A DNA stretch of 64,000 bases from VXNE01 sp965248075 (GTDB taxonomy: Bacteria > Pseudomonadota > Gammaproteobacteria > Pseudomonadales > Azotimanducaceae), in the NCBI GenBank assembly GCA_965248075.1, contig CBDFIL010000002.1, positions 310,001-374,000 on the forward strand. Reading direction: 5' to 3'. The translations under genes and the position numbers were made by a program. Of the stretch, positions 1 to 12,441 are shown piece by piece. The stretch's first letter is position 1. Each line of letters begins with the position of its first letter. Below the pieces are notes generated by a model, which saw only the letters and a program-made list of their open reading frames with translations, searched no databases and was not told the origin of the DNA.

Positions 1-1
1 C

Positions 2-409
2 GACTTCGCGCGGTTCGGCCTGCTCTATTCGCGAGGCGGGCAGTGGGACGGCGCACGCGTGCTGTCCGAGGGCTATATCGACGAGAGCCTGACGGCGCAC
101 AGCGCGGTGTACGGATTCCAGTGGTGGGTGCTGAACCAGGCCTTCCTCGACCGGGCGTCGCCTCCGCCGATCGACGTGGTGGCGGCGCTCGGTCTCGACG
201 GACAGAAGATCTACGTGTGGCGTGACGAGGACGTGGTGCTGGTCGTGCTCACCCGCTACGAGCATTTCCGCAACCAGGGGTATGTCCTGAGTCTCGACAA
301 CTGGCCGAATACCTGTTCAGGGCGCAACACCTGCCCGGGTTCGCAGGGGCCCGAGATCCCGAGCTACAGCGAACGAGTGCTGATCGACCGGCTCGCAGAT
401 CTGCGTTAA
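2..409 (+). CDS. Serine hydrolase (beta-lactamase/esterase family), C-terminal part
   Basis: The reading frame is open from the left edge of the window and ends with TAA at 407-409, so only about the last 135 residues are present. The visible residues (FARFGLLYSRGG, then a long aromatic-rich stretch WWVLNQAF and ILVVLTRYEHF-like strands) resemble the C-terminal part of penicillin-binding-protein-like serine hydrolases. In those proteins a 'FARFG.L.L..G.W.G..VLS..' segment follows the catalytic domain. The catalytic SxxK would lie upstream of the window. Two cysteines near the end could form a disulfide in an exported protein. The family call is by pattern recall and is moderate; the substrate is unknown. 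Confidence 0.6.
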   Translation, partial: DFARFGLLYSRGGQWDGARVLSEGYIDESLTAHSAVYGFQWWVLNQAFLDRASPPPIDVVAALGLDGQKIYVWRDEDVVLVVLTRYEHFRNQGYVLSLDNWPNTCSGRNTCPGSQGPEIPSYSERVLIDRLADLR

Positions 410-446
410 CGTGGGAGTGTCCACAAGCCTGTAGGGAGGCTCCATC

Positions 447-1451
447 GTGAGCGAAGCAGTCATCCAGGATTTCACCGGCGAAGAAGAGCCGGCGCTGACG
501 CGGGAGCAGTTGAAGGCGCTCTACGAGGAGAAGAAGCAACGCCCGGCCCTCTTCGGCCGCCCCGAGAAGGACATCATGGAGCGGCTGTCGGAACTGGGGC
601 TGACCGAATACGCCCTGCAGGTCGATCACAAGGGTTACACGGTCATCCCGCCGGAACTCGTCGCGACGCCGGAGTTCGTGGAGAAGGTCCGCGACACCGT
701 CCTGCGGGTGGCGAAGGAACGTACGGGCGTGACCCACGCCCTCGACAGGCCCGGCAACCCGGGTCGGTACATCACGGACGTGAGCGGGGGCGATTCGTAC
801 CTGCTTTTCTATCTGCTGTTCGAGGACGAGATCTTCGAGGAGTGGCTGGAGAACCCGGCGCTCGGCGCCATGATCGACTACATGCTGCGTGGCGTGGGGC
901 AGCTCTCGAGCATGGTCGCCTTCGTGCGCTGGGCCAACCCGGACATCGAGGACAAGCTGACGCTCGGCCTGCACAGCGACTCGCCAGGCTCGCCGGAGGG
1001 CGTCCTGCCGCTCGGTTACGACCTGGTCTGCAACTCGGCGCTCGTGCTGACACCCTACACGAAGGACAACGGCGCACTGGCCGTCGTGCCGGGCTCGCAC
1101 CGCCTGGCGCGGCAACCGATGCCCGGTGAGGGGATCGACCAGGCGGTGCCGGTGGAAGCCGAGGTCGGCTCGCTCATCCTCTGGCACGGCGGCACCTGGC
1201 ACGGGGCCTTCCGGCGCACGAATCCCGGGATCCGGCTGAATGTCACGTCGTATCACTGCCATCGGGCGCTGAAGACCCAGGAGAAGTACCAGTGGCACGT
1301 GCCCGAAGAGATGCTCGGGCGCCGCGGCGCGCGCTTCGCGCGCATCATGGGCGCCGACGACCCCATGGGGTGGGGGGCGGAGGGGCCGAGCTTCAAGGGC
1401 GCGGCGCGATACCTCGCGCGGACCCGGGAAGCGCCCGTGCAGGAGAGTTGA
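447..1451 (+). CDS. Phytanoyl-CoA dioxygenase (PhyH) family protein
   Basis: 334 aa, GTG start with AGGGAGG at 433-439. The protein has the fingerprint of Fe(II)/2-oxoglutarate-dependent oxygenases of the PhyH family: an HxD pair (H176, D178, in LHSDSP) and a distal histidine in GTWHGAF (H252). A conserved VVPGSHR segment lies between them, and an arginine-containing tail (RLNVTSYHCHRA) probably binds 2-oxoglutarate. Such enzymes hydroxylate small organic or acyl substrates in the cytoplasm; nothing here fixes the substrate. It appears to be a single gene, followed directly by a palindromic repeat array rather than an operon partner. Confidence 0.85.
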   Translation: MSEAVIQDFTGEEEPALTREQLKALYEEKKQRPALFGRPEKDIMERLSELGLTEYALQVDHKGYTVIPPELVATPEFVEKVRDTVLRVAKERTGVTHALDRPGNPGRYITDVSGGDSYLLFYLLFEDEIFEEWLENPALGAMIDYMLRGVGQLSSMVAFVRWANPDIEDKLTLGLHSDSPGSPEGVLPLGYDLVCNSALVLTPYTKDNGALAVVPGSHRLARQPMPGEGIDQAVPVEAEVGSLILWHGGTWHGAFRRTNPGIRLNVTSYHCHRALKTQEKYQWHVPEEMLGRRGARFARIMGADDPMGWGAEGPSFKGAARYLARTREAPVQES

Positions 1452-1461
1452 GAGAGGAATG

Positions 1462-1732
1462 GTAGGGGACGGGCTTGTCCCGTCCCGTCTCAAAATCATG
1501 CACGAGCCCAACACGGGCAATGTAGGGGACGGGCTCGTCCCGTCCCGTCTCAAAATCATGCACGAGCTCAACACGGGCAATGTAGGGGACGGGCTTGTCC
1601 CGTCCCGTGCACGCCGGGTCAATTTGAGATCACGCACGAGCCCAACACGGGCGACGTAGGGGACGGGCTTGCCCCGTCCCGTCTCAAAATCACGCACGAG
1701 CCCAACACGGGCGACGACAAGCGTCGCCCCTA
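1462..1732. repeat. REP-like palindromic repeat array (four units)
   Basis: Units begin with GTAGGGGACGGGC at 1462, 1522, 1582 and 1656. The first two are 60 bp; the third (74 bp) and fourth (77 bp) carry variant linkers. Each contains GGGACGGG-CTTGT-CCCGTCCC (8-bp stem, 5-nt loop; one unit has GCC for GTC). The last unit ends in a second hairpin, GGGCGACG-ACAAG-CGTCGCCC. The two loops (CTTGT and ACAAG) are reverse complements. Spurious open frames run through the array because of its periodicity. The same family recurs at about 19.6, 21.4, 32.5/36.8, 37.0 and 53.0 kb, always between genes. Confidence 0.9.
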
Positions 1733-1933
1733 CAGCCGGTCGAGGCGCGTCAACTGCGCGTGTAGTGCCGCGAGCTTCGTCGCGACGTCGGCCGCCTTCT
1801 CCCGCTCCGCCGCGACGATGTGCCCGGGCGCCTTCGTCAGGAACTTCTCGTTGGCGAGCTTCGCCTCGACGCGCTTCCTGTCCTGTTCGAACTTGCCGAT
1901 CTCCTTCGACAGGCGCGCCCGTTCCTGGTCCAC
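1730..1933 (-). pseudogene. Duplicated 3' fragment of valS
   Basis: This encodes the last 67 residues of the ValS C-terminal coiled coil (MDQERARLSKEIGKFEQD onward), identical to the end of the complete valS beside it. It lacks every catalytic element and is the by-product of the 271-bp tandem duplication. Its methionine happens to be in frame, but no ribosome binding site or independent function is apparent. Confidence 0.9.
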
Positions 1934-2000
1934 ATCGATCAGCCCCGTCCCGTCTCAAAATCACGCACGAGCCCAACACGGGCGACGACAAGCGTCGCCC

Positions 2001-4781
<2,781 letters not shown>

Positions 4782-4817
4782 CCCTAACGGGCTCTCCGCT
4801 CTTCTGTGGCGCAGACC

Positions 4818-5255
4818 TTACCGTGCTTCCCAGTCGTCGAGGTCGTGGTGAAACAGAGGATAACCGCGCTCGCGGTAGTGGCGGTACCGTGCACGCCCAC
4901 CGGCGCGCTCGGGCGCGGTCACCACCTCGGCGACACGCTCGAACCGGGCGAAGAACTCCGGCACGTCGTCAGCCAGGTTGACCAGCACGTCATCGGTACC
5001 TGGCGCCGGTTCACCGTGACCGATCCGGATGGGCGCGCGCGCCGCGTCGGCCGCGGGCGCGAGGGAGTGCGGCGCGAAACGGTCTTCGGGATAGGCCCAC
5101 ATGAGGTCGTCGAGCATGGCGTCGAGTTCCTCGGAAGCGGTGCGGATGTGCACCTGCTGTCCGGCGTGGATGGCGCGCAGGGCGAGGCGACAGGCGAAGC
5201 GGTACTTGGCGTCGATGTCGACGTCGGGGAGCAGGTAGAAGTCCACCCGTGTCAC
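4818..5255 (-). CDS. holC: DNA polymerase III chi subunit
   Basis: 145 aa, GTG start overlapping the pepA stop by 4 bp (GTGA, 5252-5255), so probably translationally coupled. The sequence matches the HolC family: N-terminal RVDFYLLPD, then a helix rich in CRLALRAIHAGQQVHI, PEDRFAPHSL and DVLVNLADDVPEFF. It ends in RYRHYRERGYPLFHHDL, a typical HolC terminus. Chi links the clamp-loader complex to SSB at the replication fork. A longer open frame extends upstream to 5513 but is only shadow of pepA. The pepA-holC-valS neighbourhood supports the call. Confidence 0.93.
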   Translation of the reverse strand: MTRVDFYLLPDVDIDAKYRFACRLALRAIHAGQQVHIRTASEELDAMLDDLMWAYPEDRFAPHSLAPAADAARAPIRIGHGEPAPGTDDVLVNLADDVPEFFARFERVAEVVTAPERAGGRARYRHYRERGYPLFHHDLDDWEAR

Positions 5256-6724
5256 GGTGCGGCGCCACCGGCGGCTCGGTCGAGCAGGTACTGGAAGAGG
5301 AGCGGCACGGGCCGGCCCGTCGCACCCTTGCGGGCGCCGCCGCGGTACGCGGTCCCGGCCACGTCGAGATGCGCCCAGCGGTAGTCGCCCGCGAACCGGG
5401 ACAGGAAGCACGCGGCGGTGATGGACCCCGCCGGCCGCCCGCCGATGTTCGCCATGTCGGCGAAGTTGCTCTTGAGCTGCTCGTGGTATTCGTCCCACAG
5501 GGGCATGGGCCACGCCCGGTCCCCCGTGAAGCGCCCGGCGGCGGCGAGTTCTTCCCCGAGCCCGCCGTCGTTCGCGTACAGCGCACTGGCGTGCGCCCCC
5601 AGTGCGGTCACGCAGGCGCCCGTCAACGTGGCGACATCCACCACGGCCTGCGGTTCATAGCGCTTGGCGAACGTCAGCGCGTCGCAGAGGAGCATCCGTC
5701 CCTCGGCGTCGGTGTTCAGGATCTCGACGGTCAGTCCGGACATCGTGGTGACGATGTCGCCGGGACGCGAAGCCTTGCCGCTCGGCATGTTCTCGGCGGC
5801 CGCGAGGATCGCGACCACGTTGATGCGGAGCTTCGCCATGGCCGCGGCCCGGAGCGCTCCGGCGACGCTTGCCGCTCCGCACATGTCGAACTTCATCTCG
5901 TCCATGGCGGCGCCGGGCTTGATGCTGATCCCGCCGGTGTCGAAGGTGACGCCCTTGCCGACGAGGACGACCGGAGCGTCGTCTGCGTCCGTCCCGACGT
6001 AGCGGGCGACGATGAGCTTGGCCGGGGTATCGCTGCCGCGGGTCACCGACAGGAAGGCGCCCATCCCGAGTTCGGCCATCTCCTCTTCGTCGGTCACCTC
6101 GACCGTGACGTTGGCGAGTCGTGCGAGTTTGCGCACGGCCGCCGCCAGGTACGTCGGCGTGCACACGTTCGGCGGCTCGTTGCCGAGGTCGCGGGCCAGG
6201 GCCATGCCGGCGTCGAGGGCGTTGGCGTGGCGCACGGCGCGCGCGACCTCCGCGCGCTCGCCCGGCTCCGCCAGGACGGCCACGCGCGTGACGCGCCTGT
6301 CCTCGTTCGGTTGGCTCTTGTGTTCGTCGTAGCGATACAGGGCGGAGGAGAGCGCGCCGAGCGCGTGGCGGGTCTTCCAGTAGGTGTCTGCCGCGCCCGT
6401 CCCGTCCGGTGCGGTTGCGTCCATCTCGTTCAGGCACCAGACGGCGTCCGACACGGACAGCCCGCGCAGGGCCGCTACCGCCTCGTTGACGCGCTTGCGG
6501 TATTGCTTGCTGTCCCCGTCCCCGGCCGCAGGCACGGCCACGAGGTGCTCGACCGCGGTCGGGATGGGCAGGACCACGGTCTTCGACGGACTCTGTTCGA
6601 GCGCGTGGGTCACGAACGCTTCGACGCCGAGTTCGGCCGCCACGGCCCGTGCCCGCTCGCGGGTCAGGACCAGGCACCCGGTGCGCAGGTCGGCCGGATT
6701 TCCGGTCTTCGTCGAGTACTTCAT
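5252..6724 (-). CDS. pepA: Leucyl aminopeptidase (M17 family)
   Basis: 490 aa, cytosolic dizinc aminopeptidase that also acts as a DNA-binding protein in some bacteria. The M17 signature NTDAEGR is exact at residues 337-343. The metal/active-site lysine lies in VGKGVTFDTGGISIKP (K257). The N-terminal macro-like domain precedes a catalytic domain with KFDMCGAASVAGALRA and GDRAWPMPL. It is the first gene of the pepA-holC-valS operon and is transcribed divergently from lptF. The 258-bp gap to lptF holds a 39-bp direct repeat. Confidence 0.97.
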   Translation of the reverse strand: MKYSTKTGNPADLRTGCLVLTRERARAVAAELGVEAFVTHALEQSPSKTVVLPIPTAVEHLVAVPAAGDGDSKQYRKRVNEAVAALRGLSVSDAVWCLNEMDATAPDGTGAADTYWKTRHALGALSSALYRYDEHKSQPNEDRRVTRVAVLAEPGERAEVARAVRHANALDAGMALARDLGNEPPNVCTPTYLAAAVRKLARLANVTVEVTDEEEMAELGMGAFLSVTRGSDTPAKLIVARYVGTDADDAPVVLVGKGVTFDTGGISIKPGAAMDEMKFDMCGAASVAGALRAAAMAKLRINVVAILAAAENMPSGKASRPGDIVTTMSGLTVEILNTDAEGRMLLCDALTFAKRYEPQAVVDVATLTGACVTALGAHASALYANDGGLGEELAAAGRFTGDRAWPMPLWDEYHEQLKSNFADMANIGGRPAGSITAACFLSRFAGDYRWAHLDVAGTAYRGGARKGATGRPVPLLFQYLLDRAAGGAAP

Positions 6725-6797
6725 GGGGCATTCCGTGGCGAAGCGTCAGGAGTTGACAGGCGTTGGGCACTGTCCGCGAACGAGTGTATCCGATCGC

Positions 6798-6875
6798 GCG
6801 CGAACCTACGGTTCGCGTTCGAGTTGCTGCGCAACTGCGCGAACCTGCGGTTCGCATTCGAGTTGCTGCGCAACT
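6798..6875. repeat. Two 39-bp direct repeats with hairpins in the pepA-lptF promoter region
   Basis: Two consecutive copies with three visible mismatches. Each contains GCGAACC-3 nt-GGTTCGC (7-bp stem) and GTTGC-TGC-GCAAC (5-bp stem). The repeat sits between the divergent genes pepA and lptF, where both promoters must lie. It is unrelated to the REP family elsewhere in the window. Confidence 0.8.
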
Positions 6876-6982
6876 CGTGGTGGGGTGAGCCTCCCTGGCG
6901 GGACGCGTTCGAGGGGCTGTGCGCCTGGACCAGGCTGATCGGGCAATGGTCCCGTGGGTGAACCGGTACACTTGGACTCGAG

Positions 6983-8047
6983 ATGGTCGTAGCGTTCCGA
7001 TATGTGAGCCGGGAACTCCTGCTGGTGTTCGCGCTCACGTTCGTCACGCTGCTCGTCGTCGCGCTCGGTGGTCGGTTCATCGGCTATCTGCAGGACGCGG
7101 CGCTTGGACGTTACTCGGCGGATGCGCTGTTCACCCTGCTCGGCCTGCGGCTCCCGGAGTTCGTGCAGATGACGGTGCCGTTCGCCTTCTTCATAGCGGT
7201 GCTGCTCACCTTCGGTCGCCTGCACGCGGAGCGTGAATTCGCCGTGCTGCTCGCCGCCGGCGCGAGACCGCGGCGGATGCTCGGTTGGCTGTGCGCGGTG
7301 ACGCTGCCCATCGGTGCGGTGGTCGGCGGTCTGTCGCTCGCCGTTACGCCCATGGCGGCGCGGGCGTTCGCGGAGCTCGCCACCGCGCAGCGCGTCTCCA
7401 GCGAGTTCGAAGCCCTCACGGCGGGCACGTTTCACGACTTCGATCTGGCCCGGCGCGTGACCTATGCGCGGGAGGTCAGCGCGGACCGGCGCCGCCTGGT
7501 CGACGTCTTCACCGACGAGCGGCGCGCCGGGGGCACCCACGTCGCGGTGTGGGCGGAGGCCGGCAGTCAGTACGTCGCCGGCGAGACCGGCAGCAGGTTC
7601 CTGGTGCTCGAGAACGGCACGCGCTACGAAGGGGCACCCGGCGCGGCGGACTTTCGGGTCGTCGCGTTCGACCGGCTCGGCCAGCGCGTCGAACGCGACC
7701 CGCTGCGCCGTTCGCGCATCGACCCGCGCACGCTGCCGACGGACGAGCTGTCCGGGACGGACCCCGAACGCGTGGCCGAGTTGCATTGGCGCATCGGCCT
7801 GCCGGCACTGACGGTGATCGGGGCGTTCTGCGCCTTCGGCCTCGCCCGCGTGCGCCCGCGTGCCGGCCGTTTCGCACGGATCGTGCCCGGCGTGCTGCTG
7901 TTCGCGGGGTACTACCTGCTGTGCGTGGTCCTGCAGAGCGCGATCGCGGACGGGCTCGTGCCGGCGGCGGTGGGTCTCTGGCCGGTACACGCCGCGATGG
8001 TGCTGGCCGCGGTGTTCCTGGTCCGACGCGCCTACCGGCCGCTATGA
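6983..8047 (+). CDS. lptF: LPS export ABC transporter permease LptF
   Basis: 354 aa, inner-membrane subunit of the LptB2FG transporter that extracts lipopolysaccharide. Three N-terminal membrane helices (about 10-30, 52-75, 98-120) and three C-terminal ones (about 268-288, 300-318, 325-345) flank a periplasmic beta-jellyroll domain, the YjgP/YjgQ architecture. The coupling region FGRLHAEREFAVLLAAG is characteristic. It overlaps lptG by ATGA (8044-8047). It is divergent from pepA, as in many gammaproteobacteria. Confidence 0.96.
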   Translation: MVVAFRYVSRELLLVFALTFVTLLVVALGGRFIGYLQDAALGRYSADALFTLLGLRLPEFVQMTVPFAFFIAVLLTFGRLHAEREFAVLLAAGARPRRMLGWLCAVTLPIGAVVGGLSLAVTPMAARAFAELATAQRVSSEFEALTAGTFHDFDLARRVTYAREVSADRRRLVDVFTDERRAGGTHVAVWAEAGSQYVAGETGSRFLVLENGTRYEGAPGAADFRVVAFDRLGQRVERDPLRRSRIDPRTLPTDELSGTDPERVAELHWRIGLPALTVIGAFCAFGLARVRPRAGRFARIVPGVLLFAGYYLLCVVLQSAIADGLVPAAVGLWPVHAAMVLAAVFLVRRAYRPL

Positions 8048-9117
8048 CGATTCTGACGATGGACCGTTACCTCGCGCGGACGGTGGCCGTAACGGTGGTC
8101 GTGGTCCTCGTGTGTTTTGTCACGCTCACGACGTCGTTTTCCCTGGTCGAGGAAATGCGCGAAGAAGAAGCCGCCTACGGCTTCGGGGACGCCTTCGCCT
8201 ACGTCCTGCACACGGTGCCGCGCCGCGTCTACGAGCTCGTCCCCTACGTGATCTTCCTGGGCGTGCTGATCGGGCTCGGCACGCTTTCGGGCAACTCGGA
8301 GGTGACGGTGCTGCGCGCCGCCGGCGTCTCGCTCTGGCGTATCTACGGTCCGCTGGCGGTGGTGGTCGCGTTGGCTTCGGGCGTCGCGTTCGCCCTTGGG
8401 GAGTACGTCGCGCCGCGCGTCGAGGCGCGCGGCGAGTTGCTGCGCGCCCAGGCGCTGCACGGGTCGGAGACGGTCTATCTCGCCGGCTACTGGTACCGGG
8501 AGGGGCGGGTCTACTCGCACATGGAGGGGCTCGGCGGCGGCGATCGGGTGCTCGGCGTGACCCAGTTCGAACTCGACGACGACAAGCGTCTGCGGGAGCT
8601 GCGGCGGGCGGAATTCGCGACCCACGACGGGGAAGAGGGGGGGTGGCGGCTGCACAACGTGCATGCCACGGAGCTTGAGGACGAACGCACGGCCACCACC
8701 CACGCCGATGAACTGCCGTGGCACGCGGAAGCCGACTTGCGGCTGCTCTCGGCGCAGGCGCTGGTGGACCCGCGCAAGCTGTCGATCGCCGATCTCATGT
8801 TCCAGATCCGGTACATGGATCGCGAGGGCCTGCACGCCGTTCGCTATCGGTTGGCCTTCTGGAACAAGGTGCTGCAGCCGCTCGCGGCCCTTGGGCTGGC
8901 CCTGGTGGCGGTCGGCTTCGTCGTGGGGCCCCTGCGGGAGGCGGGCATGGGCACGCGGATCGCTGCCGGCATCCTGGCGGGGCTCTTCTTCAAGTATCTT
9001 CAGGATCTCCTGGCCCCCGCGAGTCTCGTCTTCGGTATCGAGCCCTGGCTGGCGGTGACGATCCCCGTCGGCGTCTCCTGGGCGGCGGGGGCCGTGCTGG
9101 TGCGCAGGGCTGCCTGA
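8044..9117 (+). CDS. lptG: LPS export ABC transporter permease LptG
   Basis: 357 aa. The start ATG at 8044 overlaps the lptF stop, and the protein begins MTILTMDRYLARTVAVT. It has the same topology as LptF: TM helices near residues 15-35, 60-80 and 95-120, a periplasmic domain, then three TM helices after about 270 (FWNKVLQPLAALGLALV). LISG-type coupling sequence GLGTLSGNSEVTVLRAAGVS is present. It partners with LptF and LptB (not in this window) to pass LPS to LptC. Confidence 0.96.
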   Translation: MTILTMDRYLARTVAVTVVVVLVCFVTLTTSFSLVEEMREEEAAYGFGDAFAYVLHTVPRRVYELVPYVIFLGVLIGLGTLSGNSEVTVLRAAGVSLWRIYGPLAVVVALASGVAFALGEYVAPRVEARGELLRAQALHGSETVYLAGYWYREGRVYSHMEGLGGGDRVLGVTQFELDDDKRLRELRRAEFATHDGEEGGWRLHNVHATELEDERTATTHADELPWHAEADLRLLSAQALVDPRKLSIADLMFQIRYMDREGLHAVRYRLAFWNKVLQPLAALGLALVAVGFVVGPLREAGMGTRIAAGILAGLFFKYLQDLLAPASLVFGIEPWLAVTIPVGVSWAAGAVLVRRAA

Positions 9118-9221
9118 CGGGCCGCGCAAACCGAATTGCTGCCCGGTCCGACAAGCTCATAGAATCCGTGCCTCGGGGCGCTCGCCCCGAGCGGTCGGGC
9201 GATGGGGGCGAGGTCGAAACG

Positions 9222-10229
<1,008 letters not shown>

Positions 10230-10377
10230 ACGTGGGCGTTGGCGCGCCGGCCCGGGAAGCGGGCATGGCCCGGCGCTGCGCCGCGGAGCCGGCGGCGCCC
10301 GGCACACGGGGGATCTGGCCCGCGCACGACCAGCACAAGGAGTGGCGCGCTGCCGCTTGGGCAACGCCACGGACAGC

Positions 10378-11382
10378 ATGCTTCCCGCGGAGATCGTAAA
10401 GCAGGTCCGGCGCATCCAGCTGCGGACCGGCCGGCAGGTGGCCGATGTGCTGGCTGGCGCATACGTGTCCGTGTTCAAGGGGCGCGGCGTCGAGTTCGAC
10501 GAGGTGCGCCCGTACATCCCCGGCGACGACGTGCGCAGCATCGACTGGAACGTGACCGCGCGCGTAGGGTCGCCGTACGTCAAGCGTTACGTCGAGGAGC
10601 GCCAACTCACCGTGCTTCTGGTGGCGGACATGAGCGCGTCCCTCGACTTCGGCTCCGCGGCGCGCTCGAAACGGGAAGCGGCCGCGGAGCTCTCGGCATT
10701 GCTGGCGTTCTCCGCGATCTACAACGACGACAAGGTCGGGCTGCTGCTCTTTCATGGCGAGGTGGACCAGTTCATTCCGCCGCGCAAGGGGGGCAAGCAT
10801 GCGCTGCGCGTGGTGCGCGAGGTCCTTGCGCGGGGTCGCGAGGAGTTTCCGGACGCGCCGCGCGGCCTGCGCCGGCGGCGGATGCTGTCCGAACTCCCCG
10901 GGGCGGTCCGGGCCCACTTTGCGCGGGTGGCGTCGGCCACCCGCGGCGGCGCGGCAGGGCGGGGCCGGAGCGCCACCGACATCGCGCAGGCGCTCGAGTT
11001 CTGTCGTCGCGTGCTGCCGCGGCGCGCGGTGCTGTTCCTGATCTCGGACTTTCTCGACGACGACTACCTCGAGGCCGTGCGGGGGGCCAACCGCAAGCAC
11101 GACGTGGTGGCGGTGCGGGTGACCGACCCCCGCGAAGCCGCCTTCGACCCGGTGGGACTCGTGACGCTGCAGGACGCCGAGACCGGCGAGCGACGGCTGG
11201 TGGATACGCAGTCGGGCGAACTGCGCGCGGCCGTTGCGGCCGCGGCGGCGGGGCGCAAGGAGGCCCTGCATCGCGGCATGCGCGGCGCCCGCATCGACGT
11301 GATCGAGGTCGACGCGGCACGCCCGGTGATCGAGCCGCTGCTGGCGTTCTTCCGCATGCGCGAGCGGAGGATTCGGCATTGA
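10378..11382 (+). CDS. DUF58 domain protein of the Bat operon
   Basis: 334 aa from ATG 10378. GTG 10342 would add 12 residues and has AAGGAG abutting it, but the conserved family N-terminus (EIVKQVRRIQLRTGRQV) begins at 10378, so the start is not settled. The DUF58 signature is VEFDEVRPYIPGDDVRSIDW. The C-terminal half is a VWA-like fold with ADMSAS in the MIDAS position. These proteins sit next to MoxR ATPases in nearly all genomes and are thought to be their partners. It overlaps the next gene by TTGA (11379-11382). Confidence 0.9.
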   Translation: MLPAEIVKQVRRIQLRTGRQVADVLAGAYVSVFKGRGVEFDEVRPYIPGDDVRSIDWNVTARVGSPYVKRYVEERQLTVLLVADMSASLDFGSAARSKREAAAELSALLAFSAIYNDDKVGLLLFHGEVDQFIPPRKGGKHALRVVREVLARGREEFPDAPRGLRRRRMLSELPGAVRAHFARVASATRGGAAGRGRSATDIAQALEFCRRVLPRRAVLFLISDFLDDDYLEAVRGANRKHDVVAVRVTDPREAAFDPVGLVTLQDAETGERRLVDTQSGELRAAVAAAAAGRKEALHRGMRGARIDVIEVDAARPVIEPLLAFFRMRERRIRH

Positions 11383-12440
11383 GCCCCTGCGTCCACAACG
11401 TGGCAGCGAGAGCGTGGACGCGCGTGCGACGCGTGGGCGTGCTCGCGGCGTTCACGCTCGCCGCATGTGCGCCGGGCGACCCGGAGTCCGAGTCCGGCGG
11501 CGCAACGGGAGGCACCCTGGAAGACGCTTCGACGGAAGTGCTGTCGAGCGTGACCGAGGAAGGCCCGGTGCGCGCGACCGTCACGCTTGCGCCGGCGACC
11601 CCCCGGCTGGGCGACCCGCTGACGCTGTGGCTCGAGGTGGCCGCCGAGGCGGGCGTATCGGTCGAGATGCCGGAGTTCGGCGAGGCGCTCGACCGGTTTT
11701 CCATCCTGGACTTCGCCCCGCGGCGCGAGACGACTGAGGACGGCGGCACGGTCGCCAGCCAACGCTACACCCTGCAGGCGCCGATGAGCGGTCGGCTGCG
11801 CGTTCCCGCCTTGCGCATCGAGTATGTCGACGAGCGCGACGGGGCGGACGACGGTTCCCGCGAACTCATGACCGACGAGATCGCCTTCGCAGTGGCTTCG
11901 GTGTTGCCCGAGGGAGCGGTGGTGGACGCCCTGCTGCCGGCGCGGGCCGCGTTGCCGGAGGATCGGGACGGGTGGTTCGCGACATGGTGGCCGGTGCTCC
12001 TGGCGCTCGTCCTGGCCGTGGGTGCCGGCCTGTGGGGGGTTGCCGCCTGGCAGCGGCGCGCCGTCGCGCGGTCGCGGGTCACCGCACACCAGCGCGCGAT
12101 GCAGCGGCTGCGGGAACTCGAACAGCGCGGCTTTCCGCGCACGCAGGAGGCCGATGCCTGGTACGTGGAACTCTCCGACATCGTGCGTCGCTACGTCGAG
12201 GATCGCTACGCGGTGCGCGCCCCGGAACTCACGACGGAGGAGTTCCTGGTCGAGGCGCGGCGCTCCTTCTCGGGTTCGCACCGTGACCTCCTGAGCGCGT
12301 TCCTGGCACGCTGCGACCGGGTCAAGTTCGCGCGCTACAGCCCCGAACGGCGTGAGTCGAGCGAGGCCCTGTCCGTGGCGCGGCAGTTCCTGGACGAGAC
12401 GCAGTCGGAGCCCGCGGCCGCGGTCCGCGAGGCTGCTTGA
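11379..12440 (+). CDS. Lipoprotein with DUF4381 domain (Bat operon)
   Basis: 353 aa. TTG start preceded by CGGAGG (11364-11369). The N-terminus is a lipoprotein signal (VGVLAAFTLAAC, lipobox LAAC). A beta-rich domain similar to BatD-type N-termini follows (PRLGDPLTLWLEVAAEAGVSVEMPEFG). A single TM helix near residues 203-222 is followed by a cytoplasmic DUF4381 tail with WYVELSDIVRRYVEDRYAVRAPELTTEEFL. In this operon type the DUF4381 protein accompanies two VWA proteins. The combination of a lipobox and a downstream TM helix is unusual; either the lipobox is functional and both segments anchor the protein, or it is a plain signal peptide. Confidence 0.82.
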   Translation: MSPCVHNVAARAWTRVRRVGVLAAFTLAACAPGDPESESGGATGGTLEDASTEVLSSVTEEGPVRATVTLAPATPRLGDPLTLWLEVAAEAGVSVEMPEFGEALDRFSILDFAPRRETTEDGGTVASQRYTLQAPMSGRLRVPALRIEYVDERDGADDGSRELMTDEIAFAVASVLPEGAVVDALLPARAALPEDRDGWFATWWPVLLALVLAVGAGLWGVAAWQRRAVARSRVTAHQRAMQRLRELEQRGFPRTQEADAWYVELSDIVRRYVEDRYAVRAPELTTEEFLVEARRSFSGSHRDLLSAFLARCDRVKFARYSPERRESSEALSVARQFLDETQSEPAAAVREAA

Positions 12441-12441
12441 G

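Noticed and set aside
1462..1732. CRISPR array
   Set aside because: The repeat part is palindromic and the intervening parts are near-identical too, not unique spacers; no cas genes in the window.
249..1991. Long minus-strand open frame antisense to the PhyH gene and running through the REP array
   Set aside because: High GC keeps the antisense frame open; the residues are repetitive DGTSPSPT-type translations of REP and reverse-complement shadow of PhyH.
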